This document shows, in pieces, positions 36,167-46,303 of a stretch of 64,000 bases of DNA. The notes below the pieces were generated by a model. It was not told the DNA's origin, did not search any database, and was given only the letters and a program-made list of their open reading frames with translations. Numbering within the stretch: position 1 is the first letter of the stretch; each line of letters begins with the position of its first letter. The translations under genes and the position numbers were made by a program. This DNA is from Vicia villosa (Eukaryota; Streptophyta; Magnoliopsida; Fabales; Fabaceae), in NCBI RefSeq assembly GCF_029867415.1, contig NW_026705394.1, forward strand, positions 186,001-250,000, read 5' to 3'.

Positions 36167-37018
36167 TTTCACCTGAAACACATGAGAGAACAGTGAATTC
36201 GACAATCGAATCAAATCCACCCTTCCACCATCGTCGAGAGTGAAAGGGCACGTTAACGGCCCATAGACCAGATGAACCACGTCCTTGCCCCTCCATAAAC
36301 ACAAATTCCGAGCCAGACAAAGTTCGCGCCCGGGAAAAGGGCAAAAACGCAGAACATCTAACTATGACGCAGAAAACACCAAAAGCATAATCAAACGTCT
36401 TTCGACGGTACAAAAAGCTGGAATCTAAAGATAAACTCATCAAAACACTCATGAACGGCGGAGAAACCTCCTATCTCCGTCGTACGCCACCACATTCATC
36501 ATCTATGTTCATCAAAAAATCTTCCTAAAAGCTTACCCTAACCACATGCCATCGATTCTAAATAAAGATCAAAGCATAAAAATGCAGAAAGCAGAGATCA
36601 CAGGTTAAACTTATAGTTACGATTTTTGATGAAGAGTTGAGAAATCTGTAACAAACACCAGTGCAAGAGAAAAGAGTCGACGGAGGGAGAACAAAGCAAA
36701 CGAATTTGAAAAGTTTGGAAAAATGAGTGTTGTTCTCTATTTATTGGCTACTTAAGTCCCCACACGCGCCGCACGTGCCAGACTGTGCAGAGGGATGGTC
36801 ATCATTAACCCTACAGCCTAGGTAATTGATTGCCTATCATTTCGCATTAAATGCAACGTTCCCAATCACCAACTTTTCGTAAACAAAACGCTTCCTCACT
36901 CCCGACCTGGCCCTTCCTCTCCTCGGAAATAAACGGCCTACCTCCCTCGGGTAGACAGGGCACGGGCCCTCGGATCAACTTCCTATAAGTCGTCACTCCA
37001 CTGACCAGAAGCAACGAC
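36167..37018. other. R1 region between antisense ORF and PPT
   Basis: Leader and promoter region of the antisense gene. On the minus strand, GCCAATAAATAGAGAAC near 36735-36752 combines a CCAAT and a TATA-like element and could start antisense transcription. This is a weak inference. No other gene is seen. Confidence 0.35.
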
Positions 37019-37030
37019 TTGGGGGGCTCC
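37019..37030 (+). other. R1 polypurine tract
   Basis: TTGGGGGGCTCC immediately precedes the 3' LTR, the standard PPT form of this Gypsy group. Confidence 0.8.
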
Positions 37031-37442
37031 TGTTCTGGACCGGCCCAATCCAGTCAATTGGGTCATTCCCGCCTTCGGCCCTATACGCTTCAGGATGCAC
37101 GTGGTGGTTTCCAGCCGACCAGACTGGGCAGACATGCCAAGTAACCGACCACGAGGACCCTTCGTGCTCGGTAAACAACTAATCCACGCGTCTCCTAAAT
37201 ATCCGCCCTAAAAGGAGGCGTCCAATCCGTTCCAAAACATCCTATAAATAGCCCTCTACATACAGAGGGCAAGTAATCTTTTTCTGACCACTAATACCCC
37301 ATTACTTTGTTGTACCTTGTGGAATACATACTTACTTTGGCATCGGAGTGCCTTGCAGGTACAATACCTTTTTCTCCATATCTGTCATCCCGAACTTCAA
37401 GCCTTCATTGTTGCCGGTCATCTGATCCGCTCGGTAAGATTA
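37031..37442 (+). repeat. R1 3' LTR, uninterrupted
   Basis: 412 bp with a TATA box (TATAAATAG) at 37243-37251. It keeps the empty CACTA-2 site AAGTAACCGACC. Confidence 0.93.
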
Positions 37443-37639
37443 GTATTTAAGAAGTTTAATTTAATTTACCTTGCGTACGAGCGTCGTAGGGAGCAGTACA
37501 TAAACCCCAAATTGCACCGGCCTAGGGAAGAATTTAGGGTTTTAAATGGTGTTTGATTTGGTAAATGAGGAAGTTAAGAAGGATAAATGATGTTACCGTT
37601 ACGAATCGTAGGATATACTCAACGGTGAGGGATGTACAT

Positions 37640-37749
37640 GGAATGACATCGTCCAGGTCTTCTTCCATATTCTCCTTGTCGAGGTCGTATTTGTCGTACT
37701 TTTTGCAAATGGAATCAACTTGGGTTAGAAAGTCGATGACGCTTATCAT
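37640..37749 (-). pseudogene. SYP7-type syntaxin, first-exon fragment
   Basis: From ATG at 37749 the minus strand reads MISVIDFLTQ and then VDSICKKYDKYDLDKE. This is the highly conserved N-terminus of plant SYP71/72/73 Qc-SNAREs, which act in ER and plasma-membrane vesicle fusion. The preceding ~120 bp look like the gene's own 5' leader (GTTGTTGTTGTTGTTG near 37800). The match ends after about 25-30 residues; the frame then continues with unrelated sequence. This piece of the Pack-CACTA lies right of the nested R1. SYP7 identity is fairly sure. Confidence 0.75.
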
Positions 37750-38003
37750 GGCAGTGGTGCTTTAAGGATCATAATTGGATCTTGACTAGAGTCAACAACA
37801 ACAACAACAACTGGTGAAATGGGAGTTCGATCTGCTTGTTTCAACTCAAAAGGAGGAAGGCGGAGGAGGTCGTGACAGCGAACAGAGTCGTGACGGTAGA
37901 ATAGGGTTTCGGAAAAATATAGAAACAAATTTTGTGTCTGCATATAGAAGGAAATGGGTTTTAGGGAAAAATTGGGAGTAACATTTCCCAACGGTTCTTT
38001 AAT

Positions 38004-38330
38004 TGCCCGATGTAAAGGCCAACTAATTAGACATTTCCCATTTGATATTGTCTAGACCGATGTGAAGGCCCATTATGCGTACTATTTATCACATCGGGTA
38101 TGGTCTAGGCCCGATGTAAACTCTCGTATAACAAGATTTTCATTTATTTACAATTCTGCCACCGTCTTTTATTTTATTTTATTTACAATACTGCCATTGT
38201 GTTATCCATTTTTTATTTTATCATATATTTTTTATATCATTGCAATTAAATACCTGATGTAAAATCTTTTGATAAATGTTTTTCACATCATATATTTTAA
38301 TACCTGATGTAAAATCCTTTAAGCAAATGT
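38004..38330. repeat. Subterminal ACATCGG repeats, right end of Pack-CACTA
   Basis: Units such as CCCGATGTAA, ACCGATGTGA, CACATCGGG and CCTGATGTAAAATC in both orientations, matching 18118-18430. Confidence 0.75.
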
Positions 38331-38394
38331 TATATTTTTAGTAGTGCAAATTTTACGGTGGTTCAAACCGCCTTTACAGCAAAAGACGCGACAA

Positions 38395-38726
38395 AATTCT
38401 CATTTTTCCTATTGTGAATGAGGAGTGTTCGATGATCCGAATTTGGATGTGAGGATGGTAAAACCCGTGTCATGCTTAATACACACTTATAAATCAATAT
38501 TTTTATAAAAAAACTAAATAATTATATACCCATTTTCAATAACCAATAAACGGCATACAAAATTATATACAATTTTTTTAATGTCATTATAAAATATTGA
38601 AGGACATTTATTTCTCCTCGAAACTATTCTTTCTCCAATAATAAAATGAGAAAGAGGTTGGCATGAATAAGGTGTTTCACAAAACAACCCGAACAATTTA
38701 ACTGAAAATATAAAGAGTGTGAACCC
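38395..38726 (+). repeat. Dispersed repeat A, copy 2 (left part)
   Basis: Aligns with the pieces of copy 1 at 6150-8481. It continues at 44784-44840 on the far side of the solo LTR. Confidence 0.65.
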
Positions 38727-40265
38727 TGTCATACCCTAATTTTTGACCCCCCTGAGATGACATATCTTCAGGATTTTCATCAAGTCAAAGTAAGTACCCA
38801 GGGCAGTCTGGCATTCAATCGAGGGTGTTCAAAGACAAGAAAACTCAGGCAAAGGATCAATCAATAGAGAGATTAGTCTCTAATACATTCATAAGACTCA
38901 AAAGCCTCATTATTACACCTATGATTGATTAAGACACCCAATCATCTAAGTACAGGATTACTCAGATCAACAGACTAGGGTTTGGAGCCTATCAAGGACT
39001 AAAATCAGGGATCACCTTTGGGAAACCCTAAAAAGCCCCAGGAAACCATTCAAAGACATTAATCATCTTCAAATAACTCTTATGACAAGATCCACTGGAC
39101 ATTACACCTCAATTCAAAGTCTACACTCATCATTGTCCTCTGGTCGACAATTAGGGTTTTTGACCTAATTCACCAAGATAGTTGACTTTTAATCAGGGCA
39201 TGGATCCAAAACTCAAGACATGATTCAAGAATATCTACTACCTCAATATAATCCATTTACATCATTCATTTGAGGAGAAGATCTTGTTTCTACACAAAAG
39301 CTCAAAAATTCACTTTGTCAGGAAAAGTCAACTGTGTGGGATCATCATTGACTTTTAAGGTTTTTGGTCAAAAAATGACTTTCAAAGATCAATATCATCA
39401 ATATATGGATGTCAAAGTCATTTGACCAAAGAAATTCAAAGAAATTCATCAAGGAGCAAAAAGTCGGGAATTAAGGTTTTTGAGGGCATAGTGAGAACTC
39501 AAAATTTCACCTACACAACTCAAAAAACTTCCAACATGAAAGTTGTAGATCTTGCAAAATAAAACAACATCTCACATAAGAACTTTTTTCAAAAGATCAA
39601 CCATTTAAGGGTTTTGAAAATTTTGAAGTTTTAGGTCATAAACACTTAGAAAATTTTCTAAGTGTTTTAACCTAGTTTTCATCCAACTTTGGGCTCATTT
39701 TTCACAAATTTCCCAAATGATTCTGAAGAAGACATAAACTAATGATTTGAAGTAGATGTTTAGGGCTTTCCAAATTGTGTTCAACCTTCTCCAAATTCAA
39801 TTTGAGCTAAGAGTTATGCTTGTTCAAAGTTGGCCTCATGAAATAAAATTATAGGTCATACATCATTTTTGAACTTTGAAATTTTGTGCACATGACCTCA
39901 TATATGGATGCTACACGACCCATAACATATCTGAAACAATGCCATGCATTCATTTTCACCATGCCATAAGGATTAAAGAAGATTCTAAAAACAAGAACAT
40001 GTGATTATGTAATGATTACATTTGTGAATTTATGGCAAATTGATGAATCACCCAAGGAATCTTCTCACCAACCAATTAGAGCTCATTTCTGGCTCAGAAT
40101 TGTCCCCTAAGATCAAGCAAAATCGAGGGCTAGGGGATTGATCAAATGGAATCAAAATTCTCATCATTGCATAAGAGATATTTGCAAACTTCCTTCATGC
40201 TTAAGAAACCAAACTTCTTTCATTAAGCAAGCTCACTCTTCTGCAACTATACTGAACCAATTGCC

Positions 40266-40274
40266 TATAAATAG
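40266..40274 (+). promoter_or_regulatory. TATA box of the solo LTR
   Basis: TATAAATAG in GCCTATAAATAGAGGCC, followed by a CA-rich initiator-like region. The solo LTR could therefore still start rightward transcription. Confidence 0.6.
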
Positions 40275-41221
40275 AGGCCTCATTCTCATTCAAAAAACAC
40301 ACCAAAGCAACAGAATTCTTGCTTTCTCTTTTCTTTCTTCATACTTAGTTTTTTCAAAGGTCCTTTGGCAAGAAGACTCGGATTCTTCAAACCAAAGCTC
40401 TCTCTTTGAAAATAAGTATTCAAACACATTGAGGGAGGCATTTGGAGGTGATCCAAACCTCTGGAACACTGCTGGGCATGGAGAATCATCATCTCCACCT
40501 CTCATTTGGAGCACCTGCAGTTGGAGGACCACAGAACAATTCAGGAGGTTTCAAGCCAAGCCAATCATCCAGGCACACTCCTCAGGTCATAGTGAAGCTA
40601 ACCAGATGGCTGCAGCTCATCTGTAACTCCAAATTCAACAACCTCCATGTTCACTTGAAGCTGAAATCGAGGGAGGTCCATAGAGCAATTCAGGAGGATT
40701 CAAGCTCCAATAAGCATTCAGTTAGCATCATTGAGTCTCAGGGAAGCTATTGAGATCACTCATTCAAGCCCAGGTGCTCTCTATCATCCTCACGACCTCC
40801 ATTTTCAGAGGTAAGTTTCTGAACCTCACCTCTTTAATTTAAGCACTCTTTGTGATAAAGATCGATTCTATCTTGTTCAGCATCATCAGAGGATTGAAAA
40901 CCCTCTATCATCATTCATTTATCTTTCAGTATAGTCATTTAATTTGATTTTTAAAATTTAGGGTTCTTCACGATTTCTGGTAAATTAGTTAGATGTAGTT
41001 AATATAAATAGATATTAGTTACATATTTAGACTCGTGAGGAAATTTGGAGTGAAATTCATCTTTACATCATCACGTTTGGTTGAGAAACGAGTAAGTTCA
41101 GAAGTTCAAATTTGAAGAGCTTGAGGTTGAAGATGAAGATGGTGGGTGGCGCCATTTTTGGATTCTCAGGGGAGGGTTTAAAATATATTTAACTGAAAGC
41201 GTGTTTTAAACGAATACATCG

Positions 41222-41304
41222 TTTGCCCTAGTGGCCTCACATGCACTCTTAGTCTCCTCATGCCTCAAGTCTGGGGTTCGAATCCCCCTCGCCCCAGACT
41301 TTTT
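41222..41304 (+). ncRNA. tRNA-like pol III unit 1 in the solo LTR
   Basis: A-box-like TGCCCTAGTGG (41224-41234), B box GGTTCGAATCC (41275-41285) within a GGGG-TTCGAAT-CCCC T-arm-like hairpin, and a TTTTT terminator at 41300-41304. No full cloverleaf is apparent, so it is a tRNA-derived or tRNA-mimicking sequence, not a tRNA gene. Confidence 0.5.
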
Positions 41305-41387
41305 ATTCCTTTTATTTTTTTTTCATGATTTACACGTTTATCTGAAAATATAATGTGTTGGATGTGTATCACTATCACCATGCGCGC

Positions 41388-41467
41388 GCTGGCCCAGTGG
41401 TTTGGTTTTGGGTATGTGACCTAAAGGGCGTGAGTTCAAGCCTTGGTGGAGACATTCCTAATTTTTT
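41388..41467 (+). ncRNA. tRNA-like pol III unit 2 in the solo LTR
   Basis: A-box TGGCCCAGTGG (41390-41400), B-box-like GAGTTCAAGCC (41432-41442) and a T6 run (41462-41467), about 165 bp after unit 1. The spacing is typical of tRNA/SINE promoters. Confidence 0.5.
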
Positions 41468-42589
41468 ATCACTTGTCACACCTATTTTCTTCACAACTTC
41501 ACACAATTAATTCACCTATCAAATTAAATCATTTTCACTTCATTTTTCATACACCTATTATTTAATATATCTATTTTGTGAATAGTCAAAAAAATCATAA
41601 AAATATTATTTATTTCATGAATTTTAATTAGGTTTAAAATAGTATGTTTTTAAGTGTTTTCTTAAATACTTTAAATATATATTGTCACTTTATTTTAACC
41701 TAGTCACTTTGTAAATAATTTTATGATAAAACCCTAATTGTTTAGGTCTTAATTAGTTAAAAGTCTTTATTTTTACCTTAATTAAGTTGACTTTTGTCAA
41801 TTTTCAAAACTGTTTTCAATCTCCGAATAAATCAAATGATTAGGGTTTTCAAACAACAAAACCTTGTATCATTCCAAATCATTTTTCAAATTGCTTTTAC
41901 ACCAGTACTGTAAAGTACTGGGCCTCTAATAGAGTGTAAGTCCCAAAAACCTTCTCTTCTTAGCTTGTTTTCAAAACTGTATTTTCAAAATCTTCTTTCT
42001 GTTTTCAAAACATTCTTCTGGTATTTGAAGGGCATTATTCCCGGTGAAACTCTTCAGATACCTATGTGACCTTTGTCCATCTTCACTTCTTCTGTTTTCA
42101 AAAACCATTAACTGTTTATCATATATATATTCAACTGTTATCAACAAAACAACAAAAATTACTGTTGAGGCTCTGTACATACTTCTTCAAAGGCCTCCAC
42201 TCCATCCAGGTTAGGCTTTACAAGCTTTCAATTTACAGTCTTTATTTAAATTACTGTCAAATATAAACTGTGCATATATTAGTTTAGAACTACGTTTGAG
42301 TATAAACCCTAGGACAGTTAAACTATATATATATTATAGGAATATGACCTAGGATTGAGAATGTCTTTCCGGTGAAGGCTCTTTCCTAATTAGAGATCTG
42401 TAGTTCAAACCCCCAAGATGAATTATTCCCGGTGAAACATCTTGGCAAAAACCTTAGAATCCAAAAAATAGGACACATCCACCCAAAGAGGAATTATTCC
42501 CGGTGAAACCTCTTACCCATTTGCTTAGAGCCAAAATAAGTTCAAAACTACATAGCTTTTTCTTTTGCTATAACAAGGACCCTCGATTA

Positions 42590-44240
42590 GCCTGCTCTTG
42601 GGCTTTGTACAAGGACCCACAGGCTTCTTAAAAGCATTTCCAGCTTCCTCTTGAGCTTGTATACAAGGACCCATCAGGTTTCTTATAAACATAGGAACAG
42701 GTCTTTAGTCACCTTTTAGCCTACCCTGTTGAGTTTCTTCCAATTTAAACCAGACTTTAAACAAGCTAAGTTTGTCTCAATTTTACATTGAGTACACCTT
42801 TTGGAATGAGAGACATGGACAGTCTGTATCACCCTTATCTTCATCAATCTTCCTTAGCAGAGTCTAGGATCTATGTTTATTTTCTCCTCAGCATGTGTCA
42901 GCCTTCATCTTGGGCTTTAAACAAGAAGTCTCCATTAGATAATCTTTCTGCCATTCATGTTAACAAAATCCCTGGAAAGGGTTAGCTTCCACACATTCTT
43001 TCATTTTTTTATATAAACCCCTGGAAAGGGTTAGCCTCCAAAGTCAATTAAAAAATGTCAATAAAAAAGATTCATTTCTCTTAGGAGATAATTTCCCCAA
43101 AAGAGTCAAAACCCCTGGAAAGGGTCAGCCTCCAAAAAACATGATAAAGTCAGTCTTTTAACAGACAAATTCACCAGCTGAGTCAAAATCCCTGGAAAGG
43201 GTTAGCTTCCAAAGAAAAACAGTCTTTTAATAAATAAAATCTCCTCAATAGAGTCAAAACCAACAAAAATAGTTAGCCTCAACCTTGGGCTTCATACAAG
43301 GCACCCAAACAATAAAACTCCCCTGTCAAGAGTGAGCCTCAACCTTGGGCATTGTACAAGGCAGATAATAGAGTCTCCCCAGTGAGTTCTTCATCACTCA
43401 GTAGCCACAACCTTGGGCTTTGTACAAGGCAGATAAACCATATTTTCATGTGTCAAAGATTCCTAACACCTAGGATCTTTTCCCATAGAGTCATCCATAC
43501 TCAGTTTATTTAAGAGTCTGCCACAACCTTGGGCTTTGTACAAGGCAGAAAATAATGTTTTCCCTAGCTAGAGTCAGCCACAACCTTGGGCTTTGTACAA
43601 GGCACATAAAATAGAGTCATTCATTCAATTATCCTCAACAGTTAGCCACAACCTTGGGCTTTGTACAAGGCACACAAATAGAGTCTCCCTAAGTAGAGTC
43701 AGCCTCAATTCTGGGCTTTGTACAGAACACAAAAATACCCTGTAATTAATCCCCAGTGGAGTCATCTCCCAGAGTCAATAATATTAATTAATCAATCAAA
43801 AAGCCTCAAGCTTGGGCCTCATACAAGCCAGCTAAAGTCAAATCTTTTATACAGTAGATAGACATAGCTTATCTCTATAGAGAGATATTTTTACTACTCT
43901 ACCACATTCAAACAAACAAACATTTCATTTCAATTTTAATCAAGTCTCCCATTTAGGATTTTGAAAGGCATGAGCTGGCAGTAAAACCCAGACATGTGGT
44001 AACTTTCCCTAATTTGGATGAGCATCTTTCTTTCATTTAAGAGGCATTTGACTGGTATACTTGCACATACACAAGTAAGGTCCCCCTCTTGAATGAAATG
44101 AATTCAGTTATTCTGTCACTCCTTTAAATGTTTGTGGTAGAATAGTACAAATACCTCTCTGTAAAGATGATTTCATGTCTCTTTACTGTAAATAGAGATT
44201 TAATTCCAAGCTTCAACCTTGAGCTTCAAGCAAGGCACCA
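42590..44240 (+). repeat. Degenerate repeat array in the solo LTR
   Basis: About ten dispersed copies of ACCTTGGGCTTTGTACAAGG (clearest at 43404, 43518, 43574 and 43645) mix with four copies of CCCTGGAAAGGGTTAGC (42966-43205). Both units are near-palindromic (CTTTGTACAAG; CCCTGGAAAGGG). Related CCCGGTGAAAC boxes lie upstream at 42040-42500. Confidence 0.85.
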
Positions 44241-44783
44241 AAAACAAGTAATTTCCCTAGTTAGTTCCCTGAACTACATTAAGCTCTGACTTCCACTAGG
44301 GATATGTAGGCATGAGGTTCACAAGGAATCTCAGCGAGCTAATAAAATACCAAAAATAGTCAGTTTGTCTATCTGTCTGTCTTTTAAAATCAATTCAATT
44401 CCTTCTCCTAATACAAAGGAGAAACTTTCCCAATCATTAGCAGCAAACACAATCACAATGACACAGAGAAGGTTCCTGTAGAGTACTACAGATATGTAGG
44501 GTGTTTAAACACTTCCCTATGTATAACCGACCCCCCGGACTCCAGAATTTCTAGTCTAGGTGAAATCCCCACACTTAGCAAACTCTTAGGGTTTAGTTGA
44601 GATCTTTTTTCCCTTTCCTACTCGTAGGACCAATAAGAAAGTTCGTGTGATATCGTAGGAAGAACTGAAACAAAATTCATCCCACCACGGGCGCATTCTC
44701 CTTCCAAATTTCGCGTGAAGGGTTTAGCGTGCCGTCCTCCCAAGTGAAACGGGGATGTAAAAGAAAATGACCACCACAAACCC

Positions 44784-44846
44784 CAAAAATGGAAAGCTAT
44801 AAAAGAAAAGTACATATAGGAGACAAGCATGATTTATATATCAAAA
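44784..44846 (+). repeat. Dispersed repeat A, copy 2 (right part)
   Basis: Continues repeat A after the solo LTR with AAAGAAAAGTACATATAGGA and GACAAGCATGATTTATATA. Confidence 0.6.
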
Positions 44847-45303
44847 ATGCTATTCTTACACCAATTCTTACACCTACACCATATGTACGGACCATACTGA
44901 TCATGTACGGACGACATTGTTCATGTACGGACGAATACTATTCATGTACGGGCGAATACTATTCATGTACGGCCATTTATTTTTAATACCTGGACGTGCA
45001 TTAACCAACTTAATTACTGCGTTAACCAAATTTTTACACAACATTAACCAAGTTTGATGACTGCTAAAAATTATTTTTAATACCTGAATGTTGCATTAAT
45101 CAACTTTATTTCTGCATTAACCAAATTTTTACACTGCATTAACCAAGTTTGGTGACTGCTAAAAATTATTTTTAATACCTGGATGTTGCATTAACCAACT
45201 TCAGTACTGCATTAACCAAATTTTTGCACTAGATTAACCAAATACGGACAGTGTTTGGTGTAAGTATTTGCTGTAATAAATGGTGTAAGAATAAGATTGC
45301 TCA
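44847..45303. mobile_element. MITE-like element with internal tandem repeats
   Basis: The ends resemble each other in inverted orientation: GCTATTCTTACACCA at the left, and TGGTGTAAGAATAAGATTGC at the right (reverse complement GCAATCTTATTCTTACACCA). Inside are four ~21-bp units TTCATGTACGGACGAATACTA (44898-44975) and three ~95-bp units starting TTTTAATACCTG (44981, 45074, 45170), each with ATTAACCAA motifs. No protein is encoded, and no clear TSD was found, so the superfamily is open. Confidence 0.55.
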
Positions 45304-45704
45304 TAACTATAATAGTCCCCTTTTCTACAATGAAATGAAAGATAAAGTCAAACATCAACATTATGATTCATAATGATCAACATAGTAAATAGTTATCCCA
45401 TTGAAATCTAACAGATGTAGAAATTTTTATCCTTGGTGTCAAAATCCCACAAACTTTTTGAATATTTCGTAATCGCATTGTAATCGGGCAAATACCCCTT
45501 GTACTCTTTTCTATGATATATTTTATTGTTTATCAAAAAAAAGATGAAATTCGAAACCCCATTTAAGATGCAATTAGAATCTCATTTCTTTTTCTCTTGT
45601 TTATAATTTAGAATTATCAGATTTACATTTAAATAGAACTCCTTTTTATGATGATTTTTTCTCTCTCTTCTTTTTCAACGTGAATGAAAATGATTTTATG
45701 TTTG
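45304..45704 (+). other. Sequence containing a LINE 3' end
   Basis: TCGCATTGTAATCGGGC, CCCCTTGTACTCTTTTCTATG and TTTATTGTTTATCAAAAAAAA (about 45470-45543) form a typical plant LINE 3' terminus with a poly(A) tail on the plus strand. The LINE body is not present. Confidence 0.5.
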
Positions 45705-45705
45705 T

Positions 45706-45937
45706 TTTATTTTTTTGATAAGCCAATTGAATTGCAATAAATTGAGTACATGAGATAATCAACCTGTTACAAAGAAGAGAACCAACTTAAGACAAAGCTA
45801 CCACCGAATTGAAACTGTACAAAGCCACTCTCAAATTAATGATTTTGCTAGAACAATAATCTCCCGAATCCCTTGCAACCCCCCACTAAATAGAATATCA
45901 TTAATAATTAACCAAATTGCCCCGAATACCGCTAATC
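45706..45937 (-). pseudogene. LINE 3'-end fragment, distal part, split by the Copia element
   Basis: On the minus strand, sequence resembling the end of LINE ORF2 and its 3' UTR leads to GGCTTATCAAAAAAATAAAA. It continues upstream at 55782-55855 (LPLPYWLGLGEN-like wording) on the other side of the Copia element. The TAATC duplication marks the join. Confidence 0.55.
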
Positions 45938-46282
45938 TGTTGGTGCACAAAGAAAAAAGATGATGACAAAGAGAATAACAGCGCAAAGATTAATGAGAGA
46001 GAATAAAGTTGTTGATAATAAATGATAGCTACTACAAGCCTATTTATACAAAAGAAAAATCTTGCCACATCAGCCCTAATAAAGTAAACTTAGTGAACAA
46101 GTCTAAAGGTACACATAGTACAAAACTAACAAATACTAAAGTACCCTTTACTAAGCAGCTAAACTACCAGGACCCAGAAGCTACAACTTCTGGTCAACAT
46201 TACTTCTGAGTAACCATCAGAAGATCAACCCGCATCAGAACTTCTGATGCTCATCTTCTGAATATTGAATTACTCTTCAATA
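45938..46282 (-). repeat. Copia 3' LTR
   Basis: 345 bp. On the minus strand it begins TATTGAAGAG and ends CACCAACA. A minus-strand TATA box TATAAATA lies at 46041-46048. Confidence 0.88.
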
Positions 46283-46293
46283 CCATCCCTTAA
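46283..46293 (-). other. Copia PPT
   Basis: On the minus strand, TTAAGGGATGG abuts the 3' LTR. Confidence 0.65.
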
Positions 46294-46303
46294 TTCATAT
46301 TCT

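Larger units (their letters stand above)
20543..37442 (+). mobile_element. R1: Tat-like Gypsy retrotransposon, pol-deleted, doubly interrupted
   Basis: LTRs start TGTTCTGGACCGG and end AAGATCA (5') or AAGATTA (3'). They are flanked by the 5-bp duplication GTATT at 20538-20542 and 37443-37447. A PBS, gag, an antisense gene and a PPT lie in order. Without its two nested insertions R1 is about 5.3 kb. Protease, RT and integrase are absent, so it depended on a partner. By eye the ~412-bp LTRs differ at roughly 15 sites plus one indel (about 3-4%), so it is older than the elements inside it. It sits in the Pack-CACTA. Confidence 0.9.
18098..38346 (-). mobile_element. CACTA-ended element with captured gene fragments (Pack-CACTA), split by a Gypsy element
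   Basis: The left end is CACTAGTGCAG and the right end is TTTTTAGTAGTG, whose reverse complement starts CACTACTAAAAA. Both sit inside identical 3-bp duplications CAA (18095-18097 and 38347-38349). Both ends carry subterminal ACATCGG/CCGATGT repeats. Removing the nested Gypsy element R1 (20543-37442) and one TSD leaves about 3.3 kb. No transposase is seen. The interior holds minus-strand exon-like pieces of a SYP7 syntaxin, a zinc alcohol dehydrogenase and an HBS1/eRF3-like GTPase, so it is non-autonomous. Strand is given by the captured exons. Confidence 0.8.
38727..44778 (+). mobile_element. Solo LTR of an Ogre-like Gypsy retrotransposon
   Basis: The 6,052-bp segment starts TGTCATACCCTAATTTTTGA, a form I associate with Fabeae Ogre LTRs. 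It ends CCACCACA and is flanked by AACCC at 38722-38726 and 44779-44783. The sequence on each side joins into one copy of repeat A. There is no PBS, PPT, internal region or second LTR, so it is best explained by recombination between the two LTRs of a full element. It retains a TATA box, two tRNA-like units and several repeat arrays. Open frames such as 40138-40626 have no recognisable domain. Confidence 0.8.

Noticed and set aside
40138..40626. 162-codon frame in the Ogre-like solo LTR
   Set aside because: It overlaps the region just upstream of and across the LTR transcript start, has no recognisable domain, and fits chance openness in an LTR.
41222..41304. Genuine tRNA gene
   Set aside because: A and B boxes are present but no acceptor stem or full cloverleaf can be drawn. 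Kept only as a tRNA-like unit.
43260..43720. Regularly recurring ~20-bp repeat that might suggest a CRISPR array
   Set aside because: Spacers are irregular and similar, repeats are degenerate, the setting is a plant LTR and no cas genes exist.
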